IMG/VR virus record: IMGVR_UViG_3300032331_003703
Span: 1 to 29,493 of that record
Length of the DNA stretch: 29,493 bases
Direction: 5' to 3' (one strand)
From: a virus
This document shows positions 13,325 to 22,707 of the stretch, in pieces. Each line of letters starts with the position of its first letter. Position 1 is the stretch's first letter. The translations under genes were made by a program, and so were the position numbers. The notes below the pieces were generated by a model. That model was given only the letters and a program-made list of their open reading frames with translations, had not been told where the DNA came from and ran no database searches.

Positions 13325-13325
13325 T

Positions 13326-16300
13326 ATGGCAACAACAATTACTCCAATATCAACTCAAACTAACTATAATATATCAGATGAAATATTATTAAATTCGTCT
13401 ATCACCCAATCATATTTTGATCCTGGTACAAATTATATTGAGTATACAATTGTTACTCCTGATAACTCATTTTCAACAATTGATTATAATTATAAAGGAT
13501 ATTCCTTCCCCAATAGTGGAGTCACATCAAACTCCATCTCAGATATAACCATAAACCCAGAAGTTGATTTATTTAAAAATGGATTTAATAGTGGTGAATA
13601 CAATGTTTATTATAATTTTTTAAAAAATGAATTAAGTTCATCTTTTAATAATCAAAATTTCTTCATAAAAGAAATATCATCAGACAGAACAGAAGTAACA
13701 TTAAATAGTATAGATAATACTAATCTTATTAATGCTATTACTAATTTTAAAAACCAGTTAAACTCTAACCCAAATTATTTTCAAGATTTTTATTTAAATT
13801 TTGGTAATAATGTGTTATGTGTAGCTAATAATATTAGTATTAATAACATCACATTAGATATATTTATTAATCTATATGAGCCTTTACCTAATAACATACA
13901 AGTTAAAAACACATTATGGGTTGTTACTCAGGTAGCTAATGAGTTAGCTTTTAACATAGTAACTTCTCCAGAACCTATTGTACCCACAATAACTAGTTTT
14001 CCTTTAAATGGACCTAATTTTAACTTACCAATTAAAGATCAAACTAATAATTCAACTGATTATCAAACATATTCTTCTTTAATTACTAGTTCTTTATTAT
14101 CCACTTCATACTCTCAATTAAATAATTTATTATCATCATCAAAAACACAGTTAAGTATTGATTATACAGATTTTTCAAATTTTGTACATTTCTCTTCAGC
14201 TGTAACTAGAATTAATAATTTTTATTATAAGAAACAATTAATAGATCAATACCAACAAGAAATTAATGTTTTAAATAATATATCATTATTAAGTACATCA
14301 AGTAATATTATTTTATTAACAAATCAAATAAATAATATTATTGAAAATTTTGATGGATATGAGTATTTTCTCTATTACGGATCTGGATCTTGGTCTTACC
14401 CTAAATCAGGATCTACAATCCCATATAAACTATACCCAGCTGGTTCTCCAGAAGTTAGATCATGGTTAGGAGATGCTGAAGATTTAACAGGTATTTTAGG
14501 AAGTGCATCATTATATGATAGAGACAATTTAGATTATCTATATAACACAGTTCCAAATTTTATTCAAGAAGACCCACAAAATGATCCATACAAAGTATTT
14601 GTGGAAATGGTTGCTCAATCTTATGATAATATTTGGATTTATTATAAAGATGTGACTAATAAATACAATGCTGATAATAGATTAGATTTTGGTATTTCTA
14701 AAGACTTAGTAGCTAATGTTCTTAAATCATTTGGTGTTAAATTATATCAAAATAATTTCTCAACTAATGATCTATACTCAGCATTTTTAGGATATGGTAA
14801 CCCAAATCCTAATACTACAGGATCACTTCCCGTAACAGCATATTCAGGACAAGAATATATTTCAAATTATATTACAGCATCTTATGATGCCTCAGTAGTA
14901 CCTTTAGATGATGTAAATAAAGAAACATATAAACGTTTATATCATAACTTACCTTATTTAGCTAAAACTAAAGGTACTATACCTGGTTTAAGAGCATTAA
15001 TAAATTGTTTTGGTATTCCTGATACTATTTTAAGAATTAGTGAATTTGGAGGTAGAGATAAAGATACTTCTACTTATGATTATTTTGACCAACAATATAA
15101 TTACAAAACAGATGTTAAATCACCTAACGCAATATATACCAATTGGGTGCTAACTTCATCTTGGGGATCGGAAGATAACTTCCCAGAATCAATTCAATTT
15201 AGATTTAAAACTAGACCTGAAGATACAGGATCATCATATAAAATGTTTGATCTAAGATATACTACTGCTGCTAACGAGAAAGCTAGATTATATTTAACTT
15301 ACACTGGTTCTGGATTATTAAGTGGTTCATATAGTGGTTCAACTTACTCATCATCTTACCAAAATGCTACCTTAACTTTTATTCCAAGTTTATTTGATAC
15401 CTCAACATCAGCTAGTATAACTTTACCTTTTTTTGATCACAATTGGTGGTCTGTAATGATTAATAGATCAGGAAATAATTTTACTCTATATTCTGGAAAT
15501 AAACTATATTATGATGGATATGATGGAAATCAGATTGGGTATTTAGCTTCTTCATCCGTAACTCAACCAAATCATTTATGGACAGGTAGTACTCATTTTT
15601 TTCTTACCTCACCATCCAACGCTACTTTAAATTCAATTACCCATAAACCATTTTCAGGTTCATATCAAGAATTACGATTTTGGGCTAGAACAGGAAGTGT
15701 AGAATCATTTAAAGATTTTATAATGAATCCTAGTTCTATTGATTACTGGGGAGAAGAAAATGAATATGCTAATTATTTAACTTTTAGAATACCATTAGGA
15801 AACGAATTATACACCGGTTCTACTTCAGTCCATCCTAGAATAACAGGTTCATGGAACATTCGCCCTACTAGTCCTGACGGTAACTCTGTGATATTAGGTT
15901 TAAACACAGCAACTTTCACTCCAGATATAGAACCATTTTTCTATAATCAGCCTATAGCAGGTATTAAAAATAGAGTAACAGATAAGATACAAATTGTATC
16001 TTCAAGTTATCCTACAGGAAGTGTATTATCACAATATCGCTCTTTAGAACAAACATATCCTACTTTAGGTAGTGAAACACCTGATATTAATTTATTAGAA
16101 GTAGCGTTCTCACCTCAAAATGAGATTAATAATGATATTATAGCTTCATTAGGTTATTTTAATATAGGAGAATATATTGGAGATCCAAGACAGGTATCAT
16201 CCTCATCTACTACTTACCCTGATTTAGTTAATTTAAGTAATGATTTTTTCCAAAAGTATTTCGCTTCATATAATTTATTTGATTATATAAGACTTATTAA

Positions 16301-17894
16301 ATATTTTGATAACTCATTATTTAAAATGATTCAAGATTTTGTTCCTGCAAGAACAAGTCTAGCATCTGGTGTAGTTATTAAACAACATCTATTAGAAAGA
16401 AATAAATATCCTCAACCACAAGTTGAATGGGAAGATGTGACATATAGTGGATCTATAACTACTGCTTTTATAGATGGAGGAACTGGAGGTACTTTTGATT
16501 CTTACAACTTTACAGGATCAACTATTCCTCCTACATTCATTAATAACACTCAATCATGGGGTGAAGAAGTTAAAACACCTGTAGGTCTACTAACTATTAG
16601 TCATTCAACTCAAGACGAATTTTATAATGGCGAATTACCAAATTCTTTAATCATAGTTACAAATGGTGAATTAGATGAGGCAAACACATCTAAATACCCA
16701 TCAGATAATATTATAATATATAACCCAACTCTATATCTTAGTAATATAACTAATGAATCTATATTTATAAATCCATTAACTTCACCTAATCCTGGAGAAG
16801 TACTTTTATGGTGGGATAGTGGAAGTTTAACCAACCCAGGAAATACAGTTACAATAAAACCTCCATTTCCTCAAAAATTATCTCCTTCTACTTTATTTTT
16901 ATATAATAAAACAAATGGTGTTAAATATATTAAATTAAATAATATAGATGCTAGTGGAAGTAACCAGTCAAATTATTTAGATCAATTAGAAACTATTACA
17001 CTTTCATATCCTGATAGATCAGATGTTACTTATAATATAGCTGGAATTCAAAATTTTGGAGATTATTTCTTATATAGTATAGGTCCATATACCCCAGGAA
17101 GCATGACCAATCTTAATACTTCATCAGCTGGGGATATTAATAATTATACTTTACGAACAAACCAATCTTCCTTTAGTGGTACACCTGGTACTAATATACT
17201 CACAGCTTCATTAACATCTACAACTGATCCTTTAAATTATTTTAATAATACAACTCATATATATACATTAGGAAATACTCCTAATATTGCTTTACGATTT
17301 GAATTAACCGCCTCCTCGGTTACCACAACTAATCCTGGTGGTGCCGCTACCATATATTTATTATCTAATACCAATTTTCCAGGCTCAGCTGTGTTACCAG
17401 AAAATATAACTCAAGGAGCACCTGATTATAGATACGCTGTTAATTCTTTATCAGTGAATAGTGGGACTTCTGGACAAAATTCTATAATATTATCTGGGAG
17501 TTTAGCTTTATTAGAATCTACTAATTTTATTATAGGAGTTGGTGGAACTTTTGGAGCAGGGAATATAACTGTTAACACTATTAATTTTAATATTACACCT
17601 ATTACCCCAGAATTTAACGGCTCATCATCATTAACAATATTTGATCCATATGTTTCTAATTTTGATTATAATGAATATAACGCTTTAATCAATAACGCGG
17701 AAATACCTCAAACATCAGTATTTTTTATGGATGTAGATTATTCACAAAATCCCGTGATTCCTGTTAACCAAGGACTTATATTAAGTGGTAGTGCTGATAG
17801 AGCTCAAGTCCAAGATTCTAACTATACTTCTAAAGCATGGAGTAATATTAGATATAATGGAAGTAAAACAAATTCATATAGAATAATATCTTAA
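13326..17894 (+). CDS. Giant baseplate protein with gpI/gp7-like segment and LamG-like domain
   Basis: The start at 13326 (MATTITPIS) is preferred; an in-frame ATG at 13296 lies inside the previous gene. The product has 1522 residues. Residues about 240-350 are helical with coiled coil. Residues about 398-576 contain YNTVPNFIQEDPQNDPYKVF and YKRLYHNLPYLAKTKGTIPG, then LRALINCFGIPDTILRI. This is the pattern of tail protein I/gp7, whose hallmark is LP-x-x-x-x-TKGT-x-x-G-x-R-x-L. Residues about 618-798 resemble a LamG/concanavalin-like sandwich (ESIQFRFKTRPEDTGSSYKM, HNWWSVMINRSGNNFTLYSG, YQELRFWARTGS). The rest is Ser/Thr/Gly-rich beta. It probably completes the wedge and adds a carbohydrate-binding surface. 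Confidence 0.75.
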   Translation: MATTITPISTQTNYNISDEILLNSSITQSYFDPGTNYIEYTIVTPDNSFSTIDYNYKGYSFPNSGVTSNSISDITINPEVDLFKNGFNSGEYNVYYNFLKNELSSSFNNQNFFIKEISSDRTEVTLNSIDNTNLINAITNFKNQLNSNPNYFQDFYLNFGNNVLCVANNISINNITLDIFINLYEPLPNNIQVKNTLWVVTQVANELAFNIVTSPEPIVPTITSFPLNGPNFNLPIKDQTNNSTDYQTYSSLITSSLLSTSYSQLNNLLSSSKTQLSIDYTDFSNFVHFSSAVTRINNFYYKKQLIDQYQQEINVLNNISLLSTSSNIILLTNQINNIIENFDGYEYFLYYGSGSWSYPKSGSTIPYKLYPAGSPEVRSWLGDAEDLTGILGSASLYDRDNLDYLYNTVPNFIQEDPQNDPYKVFVEMVAQSYDNIWIYYKDVTNKYNADNRLDFGISKDLVANVLKSFGVKLYQNNFSTNDLYSAFLGYGNPNPNTTGSLPVTAYSGQEYISNYITASYDASVVPLDDVNKETYKRLYHNLPYLAKTKGTIPGLRALINCFGIPDTILRISEFGGRDKDTSTYDYFDQQYNYKTDVKSPNAIYTNWVLTSSWGSEDNFPESIQFRFKTRPEDTGSSYKMFDLRYTTAANEKARLYLTYTGSGLLSGSYSGSTYSSSYQNATLTFIPSLFDTSTSASITLPFFDHNWWSVMINRSGNNFTLYSGNKLYYDGYDGNQIGYLASSSVTQPNHLWTGSTHFFLTSPSNATLNSITHKPFSGSYQELRFWARTGSVESFKDFIMNPSSIDYWGEENEYANYLTFRIPLGNELYTGSTSVHPRITGSWNIRPTSPDGNSVILGLNTATFTPDIEPFFYNQPIAGIKNRVTDKIQIVSSSYPTGSVLSQYRSLEQTYPTLGSETPDINLLEVAFSPQNEINNDIIASLGYFNIGEYIGDPRQVSSSSTTYPDLVNLSNDFFQKYFASYNLFDYIRLIKYFDNSLFKMIQDFVPARTSLASGVVIKQHLLERNKYPQPQVEWEDVTYSGSITTAFIDGGTGGTFDSYNFTGSTIPPTFINNTQSWGEEVKTPVGLLTISHSTQDEFYNGELPNSLIIVTNGELDEANTSKYPSDNIIIYNPTLYLSNITNESIFINPLTSPNPGEVLLWWDSGSLTNPGNTVTIKPPFPQKLSPSTLFLYNKTNGVKYIKLNNIDASGSNQSNYLDQLETITLSYPDRSDVTYNIAGIQNFGDYFLYSIGPYTPGSMTNLNTSSAGDINNYTLRTNQSSFSGTPGTNILTASLTSTTDPLNYFNNTTHIYTLGNTPNIALRFELTASSVTTTNPGGAATIYLLSNTNFPGSAVLPENITQGAPDYRYAVNSLSVNSGTSGQNSIILSGSLALLESTNFIIGVGGTFGAGNITVNTINFNITPITPEFNGSSSLTIFDPYVSNFDYNEYNALINNAEIPQTSVFFMDVDYSQNPVIPVNQGLILSGSADRAQVQDSNYTSKAWSNIRYNGSKTNSYRIIS

Positions 17895-17899
17895 TAATT

Positions 17900-19468
17900 A
17901 TGGCTATTGACCCAAACTTATTTTTAAATCCTGACGCTGTTGGTGATTTCAATGATACTACCCCAAATGCAAGTGGTTATGGAGTTTTATCTGGAGCTGA
18001 ATTAAACCAAACATATTTTGCCTATTATGATGGGTGTGGAAGACAAGATCCTGAATTACCAAAACAAACTACATTTTTTATAAAATATCTAATTGATGCT
18101 AATGGTAATGTAGTTAAACCTCAACCTAATGATACGTCTGTTATTAATATAATTGATAATTTTGAAACAGGAAAACCAGTTATAGTTACAACTAAAACTC
18201 CAACAGTAGCTTTAAATCCACTATTAGGAGAAAAAATAGTAACTCATGTTGGTGAATTATCAACATTATTGGTTACTAATACTGGGTCTGGAAAATTAGA
18301 TTATATTCGAACAATGAGTTTTCAAAATCTGTTAGGTATATCATTAGCTCAAACAGCTTCAGATTATAATATGACTGTAAGAGCAAATAATCCTGGCCAA
18401 TATGTTGTTGATGGTATAGCATACCCTGCTCCTGTTTTAATTAATTTAATTGAAAATTTAAAAGATTTATTTAGGTATGGAGGAGGAACTATTTTTAACT
18501 TACTAGACAATAGCCCATCCCCTGCAGGAACTTGGAGCAATACAGATTGTTCTTATACTTTTAATACAACAACAAACCCAGATGGAAATTCTAGAGTACA
18601 ATTTCAAATAAAATTAAATCTCCAAGTATGGAGTGGGATTTCTGGTGACTCATATCGTGAGAATATAGTTACAATTAGAATAGTAAATAATAGTAATGTT
18701 ATATGGACGGGTGATAGTAAAGTAGTAACCAATAATGTAGGAGGTAGTAATCAATATTTTGAATGGATTTCTCCATTTTTTAATTTTCAAGCAGGTGATG
18801 TAGTGACATTTTATATAACAAAAGAAAATAGTGCCTATCGAAATAGAGTTATTATGTACACCTATGCCCAAGGAGGTACATCATATATTAAAGCTGTAAA
18901 TGAAAACCAAAACCTTACAGGTCTTATAGATGGAGCCACCGCGGCCACCGCTCCTTTTTTCACAATAGGAGAATACCCAGATCAAAATGGAGATCCAAAT
19001 GCTCCTTATCTTCAAACATCTGTAATCACAGCATCACAAGGTTTAACTAATATATATAGGGAAGGTACAATACAAACATTGCCTCAATCTGTATTAGATT
19101 ATTATTATATGCAACCATGGCAATCATTTTACCCATTATTACCTGGTGATAGAATAATATTTGAAAATGACAAAAACAATGTCCATACTATAACAGAAAT
19201 CATTCCATCTATAACAGCTAGTAATGGATCATCAAGTTTTGGTTTAAGAGTAGTACCTGGAATTACAACTGGATCTATAGTTAATAATTTTTGCATATAT
19301 AGAATTTTAAATAATGGTTCTCAAATTATGATTGATCAAGAAAAACCAAAAGGAACAGCTGCTTTAGCTTTTAGAGGATTTATCAGACCAAAATATATAT
19401 CTCAAGAATTAGAGACAAAATTCACAGATATTATTAATAAACTTGAGATAAACGGTACAATATCATAA
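17900..19468 (+). CDS. Large virion structural protein of unknown family
   Basis: A 522-residue protein. It is beta-rich with an N-terminal LSGAELNQTYFAYYDGCGRQ segment, a jelly-roll-like middle (FQIKLNLQVWSGISGDSYRE, FEWISPFFNFQAGDVVTFYI) and a C-terminal TAALAFRGFIRPKYISQELE. The middle resembles receptor-binding or fibre beta-sandwiches. It is separated by only five bases from the giant baseplate gene and belongs to the same transcript, so a baseplate-attached fibre or receptor-binding protein is likely. No known family is recognised. Confidence 0.65.
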   Translation: MAIDPNLFLNPDAVGDFNDTTPNASGYGVLSGAELNQTYFAYYDGCGRQDPELPKQTTFFIKYLIDANGNVVKPQPNDTSVINIIDNFETGKPVIVTTKTPTVALNPLLGEKIVTHVGELSTLLVTNTGSGKLDYIRTMSFQNLLGISLAQTASDYNMTVRANNPGQYVVDGIAYPAPVLINLIENLKDLFRYGGGTIFNLLDNSPSPAGTWSNTDCSYTFNTTTNPDGNSRVQFQIKLNLQVWSGISGDSYRENIVTIRIVNNSNVIWTGDSKVVTNNVGGSNQYFEWISPFFNFQAGDVVTFYITKENSAYRNRVIMYTYAQGGTSYIKAVNENQNLTGLIDGATAATAPFFTIGEYPDQNGDPNAPYLQTSVITASQGLTNIYREGTIQTLPQSVLDYYYMQPWQSFYPLLPGDRIIFENDKNNVHTITEIIPSITASNGSSSFGLRVVPGITTGSIVNNFCIYRILNNGSQIMIDQEKPKGTAALAFRGFIRPKYISQELETKFTDIINKLEINGTIS

Positions 19469-19487
19469 TAAAAATACAAAGTTAATA

Positions 19488-19497
19488 TATTTATAAA
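19488..19497 (+). promoter_or_regulatory. Candidate late promoter box TATTTATAAA
   Basis: In the 46-base gap between the genes at 17900 and 19515, 17 bases before the ATG. It is one of the longer gaps in the tail block, and it holds the recurrent box without a -33 TTTG. Confidence 0.45.
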
Positions 19498-19514
19498 AGA
19501 TAATAATAAAAATT

Positions 19515-20171
19515 ATGGGATATTTAAATAACCAAATAGTAACAGTAGACGCTATTTTAACAAAAAAAGGAAGAGAATTATTAGCTCGCAATGATGGTTC
19601 ATTCCGTATCACCCAATTTGCTTTAGCAGATGACGAGATAGACTATACATTATACAATCCAAATAATGCCTCAGGATCATCATATTATGGTCAAGCAATT
19701 GAAAATATGCCTCTTTTAGAAGCATTTCCTGATGAAACACAAATCATGAAATATAAACTTACCACTTTACCTCGTGGTACAGCTAAAATGCCTATCATTA
19801 ATATTGGTTATACTAATATTGTATTAAAACAAGGAGCTTCATTATCAATCACCCCACAAACTTTAAATTATTTAGGTGGAGGAAACACATTTGAAGCCTC
19901 AGGATATAACTTCACTATTGGTGATGTTAGAACAATGAGTGTCTTTAATGGTGTTGGTATCAATACAGATCAAGCAACTTCTTTAAACTCAACAACTACT
20001 CTTGGAACTAACGTGTCTAAAACAGTAATTGGTACCACATTAAATATGACTGGTACTACAATTAACACATTATTTGGTTCACAAACTCAATTGCAAACTA
20101 TATTAATTGTTGAAGGTAGAGATAGTGGAGCAAGAGTAACTATTCCAATCACTGTAACAAAAGTTAGCTAA
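19515..20171 (+). CDS. Conserved phage structural protein
   Basis: A 218-residue protein. The start is distinctive: NQIVTVDAILTKKGRELLAR, then FRITQFALADDEIDYTLYNP. To my recollection this start occurs in uncharacterised tail-region proteins of environmental myoviruses. It continues with ENMPLLEAFPDETQIMKYKL and a Thr/Ser-rich C-terminal beta domain ending in RVTIPITVTKVS. The C-terminal half (residues about 120-218) may be Ig-like, as in phage decoration proteins. Its own candidate promoter suggests high expression. The exact role is unknown. Confidence 0.7.
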   Translation: MGYLNNQIVTVDAILTKKGRELLARNDGSFRITQFALADDEIDYTLYNPNNASGSSYYGQAIENMPLLEAFPDETQIMKYKLTTLPRGTAKMPIINIGYTNIVLKQGASLSITPQTLNYLGGGNTFEASGYNFTIGDVRTMSVFNGVGINTDQATSLNSTTTLGTNVSKTVIGTTLNMTGTTINTLFGSQTQLQTILIVEGRDSGARVTIPITVTKVS

Positions 20172-20177
20172 TAAAAA

Positions 20178-20187
20178 TATTTAAAAT
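20178..20187 (+). promoter_or_regulatory. Candidate late promoter box variant TATTTAAAAT
   Basis: A one-base variant of the recurrent box, ending three bases before the ATG at 20191. Confidence 0.3.
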
Positions 20188-20190
20188 AAT

Positions 20191-21228
20191 ATGTCATTTA
20201 AAACATTAGATCCTCAAGATTTCTTAGTAAGTGCTGATAGTATAACAGCTCCTGCTTGGTCAAATTATATCCCTGAATTAACAGCTATGTATACCTCTTC
20301 AACACAAGTGGCAGGCACCTCAGGACAATATTTTTTAAATATTTATAATTTAAATCCAACTGACCCAACAGCTGAAGTTCAATTTAATATAGCTTATGGA
20401 AATAAATTTGGGTCAGGATCTCAACCATATAACGCTGCTTATCCAAATTTATCCCCAACTAGAACAGTTTATGGACAATGGAGGAATTTAATATATGGGG
20501 ATGAAAATACTGATTTTATATTTGGTAACACTACTCCATCTCAACAACATTTTTATGCTTTAACTGTTGATAGAGCAAGATATAAACAATCATTATTTCC
20601 TGGTTCTTTAAATTTAACTTTATATAGTGCTTCTAAAGAATTAAACTTAACAGATAATAGTGCTGTCACTACTACTATTTCATATTGTGACGCTGGTAGA
20701 ATTTATCAAATTGTATCTGGAAGTGACGGTTCACCATACAGCGGAACAGGATACACAGCTGCCTCTGGATCATATGGTCTATTCTTACCAGATATTGGAA
20801 CTATTATTTTAAACGCGGCAGCTTTGGATTTAACTTTTGCTAACGGAGGTATTAATTTAGGAACAGGATTAACCCCAACATCTCAAAATCCAATTAAATT
20901 ATGGTCAACTGGTTCAAATAAAATAGGATTAACTACAGGTTCATATACAAGTAGTATGTTTTTAAACTCACAAGAAACAATAACATCTGATTTTGTATTT
21001 TGTAGAGCTAGAAATGGTGAATTTAATTATACTGAAAATCCAAGCTTTATTTCAGGTAGTACAGGAGCTGTATTATATGATTTATTTGTAAATAACCCAA
21101 CAACATATATCACAACTGTTGGAATGTATAATGATCAAAATGAATTATTAGCTGTAGCTAAATTATCAAAACCACTTAAGAAAGACTTTACTAAAGAAGC
21201 CTTAATACGTGTTAAATTAGATTTTTAA
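20191..21228 (+). CDS. Structural protein, paralogue 1
   Basis: A 345-residue protein. Its N-terminal domain has FKTLDPQDFLVSADSITAPA and WSNYIPELTAMYTSS. The C-terminal region (from about residue 260) contains EFNYTENPSFISGSTGAVLY, then TTVGMYNDQNELLAVAKLSK. This closely matches the C-terminal region of the next gene. The shared block is probably a conserved capping or assembly domain, while the N-terminal parts differ. It is inferred to be a fibre or tail decoration protein, as both genes sit at the end of the tail block three bases apart. Confidence 0.7.
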   Translation: MSFKTLDPQDFLVSADSITAPAWSNYIPELTAMYTSSTQVAGTSGQYFLNIYNLNPTDPTAEVQFNIAYGNKFGSGSQPYNAAYPNLSPTRTVYGQWRNLIYGDENTDFIFGNTTPSQQHFYALTVDRARYKQSLFPGSLNLTLYSASKELNLTDNSAVTTTISYCDAGRIYQIVSGSDGSPYSGTGYTAASGSYGLFLPDIGTIILNAAALDLTFANGGINLGTGLTPTSQNPIKLWSTGSNKIGLTTGSYTSSMFLNSQETITSDFVFCRARNGEFNYTENPSFISGSTGAVLYDLFVNNPTTYITTVGMYNDQNELLAVAKLSKPLKKDFTKEALIRVKLDF

Positions 21229-21231
21229 TGA

Positions 21232-22233
21232 ATGGGTGCATTCAAACAATTTTTAAGTACAGATGTAACTGTAGTTCCGTTTGTTGTTAACAAAAGTTTT
21301 TCTTTTAAGGGCACTGGATCCTTTAGTAGTGACGGGATTGAAAGATTAGCTGGAATTAATACATATTTAAATTCAATATATGATATAGATGGTAGTCTTT
21401 ATCAATCCCAATCTGTTTCTTTAGTATATAATTCAATAAAACAACTATATTATACTAATTATATTCCTAATCCAATTAGTGATTCACCATATATTACTGA
21501 TTTTAATAATCAAGTAGTTGAAGATGATTCATTAACTAATGTTTATAGTAGATTTTATAATTATGAATCTACAACATTATTTCAAACTAACTCATTAGGG
21601 TATACTTCAAATTACGGGTATAGTAGATATTTTCCAACATCATCAGCTGATGATGGTGGTGCTGCTGTATATCAAACTTCTGTAGCTGTGTTATCAGTAC
21701 CTAAAAATTTATTTGGAGATTATATAAATTCAAATACATTTTATTACTCAATGTATTTTAGTAGAGATAACGTCACGTTAACATTCACAGATAATGGTGA
21801 AGGTATAGTATATGTTTCTGGATCAGTAGATCCTTCTACTCCAGATGGCCCAATTGGTATAATAAATTATCAACATGGTACTGTAGTTTTAGCTTATAAC
21901 TGGGAAGATATTGTTGGTGACTGGGTTACAGCAGGAGCTACTCAAAATAATATCACTTGTAGTTTTCAAAGTTCAAGAACAATATTTGAAACACAATATA
22001 AATGTACTATCAGACCTGATGAATTTAATTTTAGTTTAAACCCATCATTGATATCAGGCTCTACAGATGGGACAATTTATAATTATGTAACAAGTTCATA
22101 TTTTAGTCCATATGCTACAACAGTAGGTTTCTACAATGAATCTCAAGAATTATTAATGGTAGCTAAATTAGCAAAACCTCTTCCAACAAGTGCAACAACT
22201 GATACAACAATATTAGTTAATATAGATAAATAA
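21232..22233 (+). CDS. Structural protein, paralogue 2
   Basis: A 333-residue protein. It starts MGAFKQFLSTDVTVVPFVVN. The C-terminal region has EFNFSLNPSLISGSTDGTIY, then TTVGFYNESQELLMVAKLAK, paralogous to the previous gene; a GTVVLAYN strand before it matches GTIILNA there. The ATG at 21232 was chosen over an ATG at 21228, which reads another frame. A tandem duplication followed by divergence of the N-terminal part suggests different binding surfaces on a shared attachment module. Confidence 0.7.
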   Translation: MGAFKQFLSTDVTVVPFVVNKSFSFKGTGSFSSDGIERLAGINTYLNSIYDIDGSLYQSQSVSLVYNSIKQLYYTNYIPNPISDSPYITDFNNQVVEDDSLTNVYSRFYNYESTTLFQTNSLGYTSNYGYSRYFPTSSADDGGAAVYQTSVAVLSVPKNLFGDYINSNTFYYSMYFSRDNVTLTFTDNGEGIVYVSGSVDPSTPDGPIGIINYQHGTVVLAYNWEDIVGDWVTAGATQNNITCSFQSSRTIFETQYKCTIRPDEFNFSLNPSLISGSTDGTIYNYVTSSYFSPYATTVGFYNESQELLMVAKLAKPLPTSATTDTTILVNIDK

Positions 22234-22237
22234 GATT

Positions 22238-22705
22238 ATGAGTAAATGGTTATATAAAGGTAAAGAAGTTAATGACATTGAAGACTTTGGAGAACAAACC
22301 CCATTTGGGTTTGTTTACCTTATAAAAAATATCACTACCAATAAAATATATGTTGGTAAAAAATTCCTACAACATAAAAAAACTAAAAAACTAGGTAAAA
22401 AAGCTATAGCCGAACAAACTGGTCCTGGCCGTAAAAAAACTAAAGAAGTTACTTACGCCGAGTCAGATTGGAAAACATATTGGGGTAGTTGTAAACCACT
22501 TCATAATGATATAACTTTATTTGGTGAAGATAAATTTTATAAAGAAATTCTAGAAATAGCATGGACATCAAAACATCTATCATATCTTGAAGCCAAATAT
22601 CAATTTACATTGAATTGTCTAGAAGAAGATAATTACAATGATAACATACAAGGACGATACTTCAAAAAAGATTTGGCATCCCCAATTCTTGTTGATATAT
22701 TGTAA
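22238..22705 (+). CDS. GIY-YIG nuclease-like protein
   Basis: A 155-residue protein. The core GFVYLIKNITTNKIYVGKKF matches the two strands of GIY-YIG domains (here VYL and IYVG). It is followed by a basic insert (KKTKKLGKKAIAEQTGPGRK), then YAESDWKTYWGS and GEDKFYKEILEIAW. YLEAKYQF is the likely site of the metal-binding glutamate. Phage proteins of this shape are often annotated Seg-like homing endonucleases. It has no DNA-binding tail typical of a mobile enzyme, so it may act in phage recombination or host DNA degradation. It is followed by primase two bases later. Confidence 0.75.
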   Translation: MSKWLYKGKEVNDIEDFGEQTPFGFVYLIKNITTNKIYVGKKFLQHKKTKKLGKKAIAEQTGPGRKKTKEVTYAESDWKTYWGSCKPLHNDITLFGEDKFYKEILEIAWTSKHLSYLEAKYQFTLNCLEEDNYNDNIQGRYFKKDLASPILVDIL

Positions 22706-22707
22706 AT

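Noticed and set aside
13296-13325. Upstream ATG for the giant baseplate gene
   Set aside because: It lies inside the previous gene; the ATG at 13326 (MATTITPIS) comes one base after that gene's stop.
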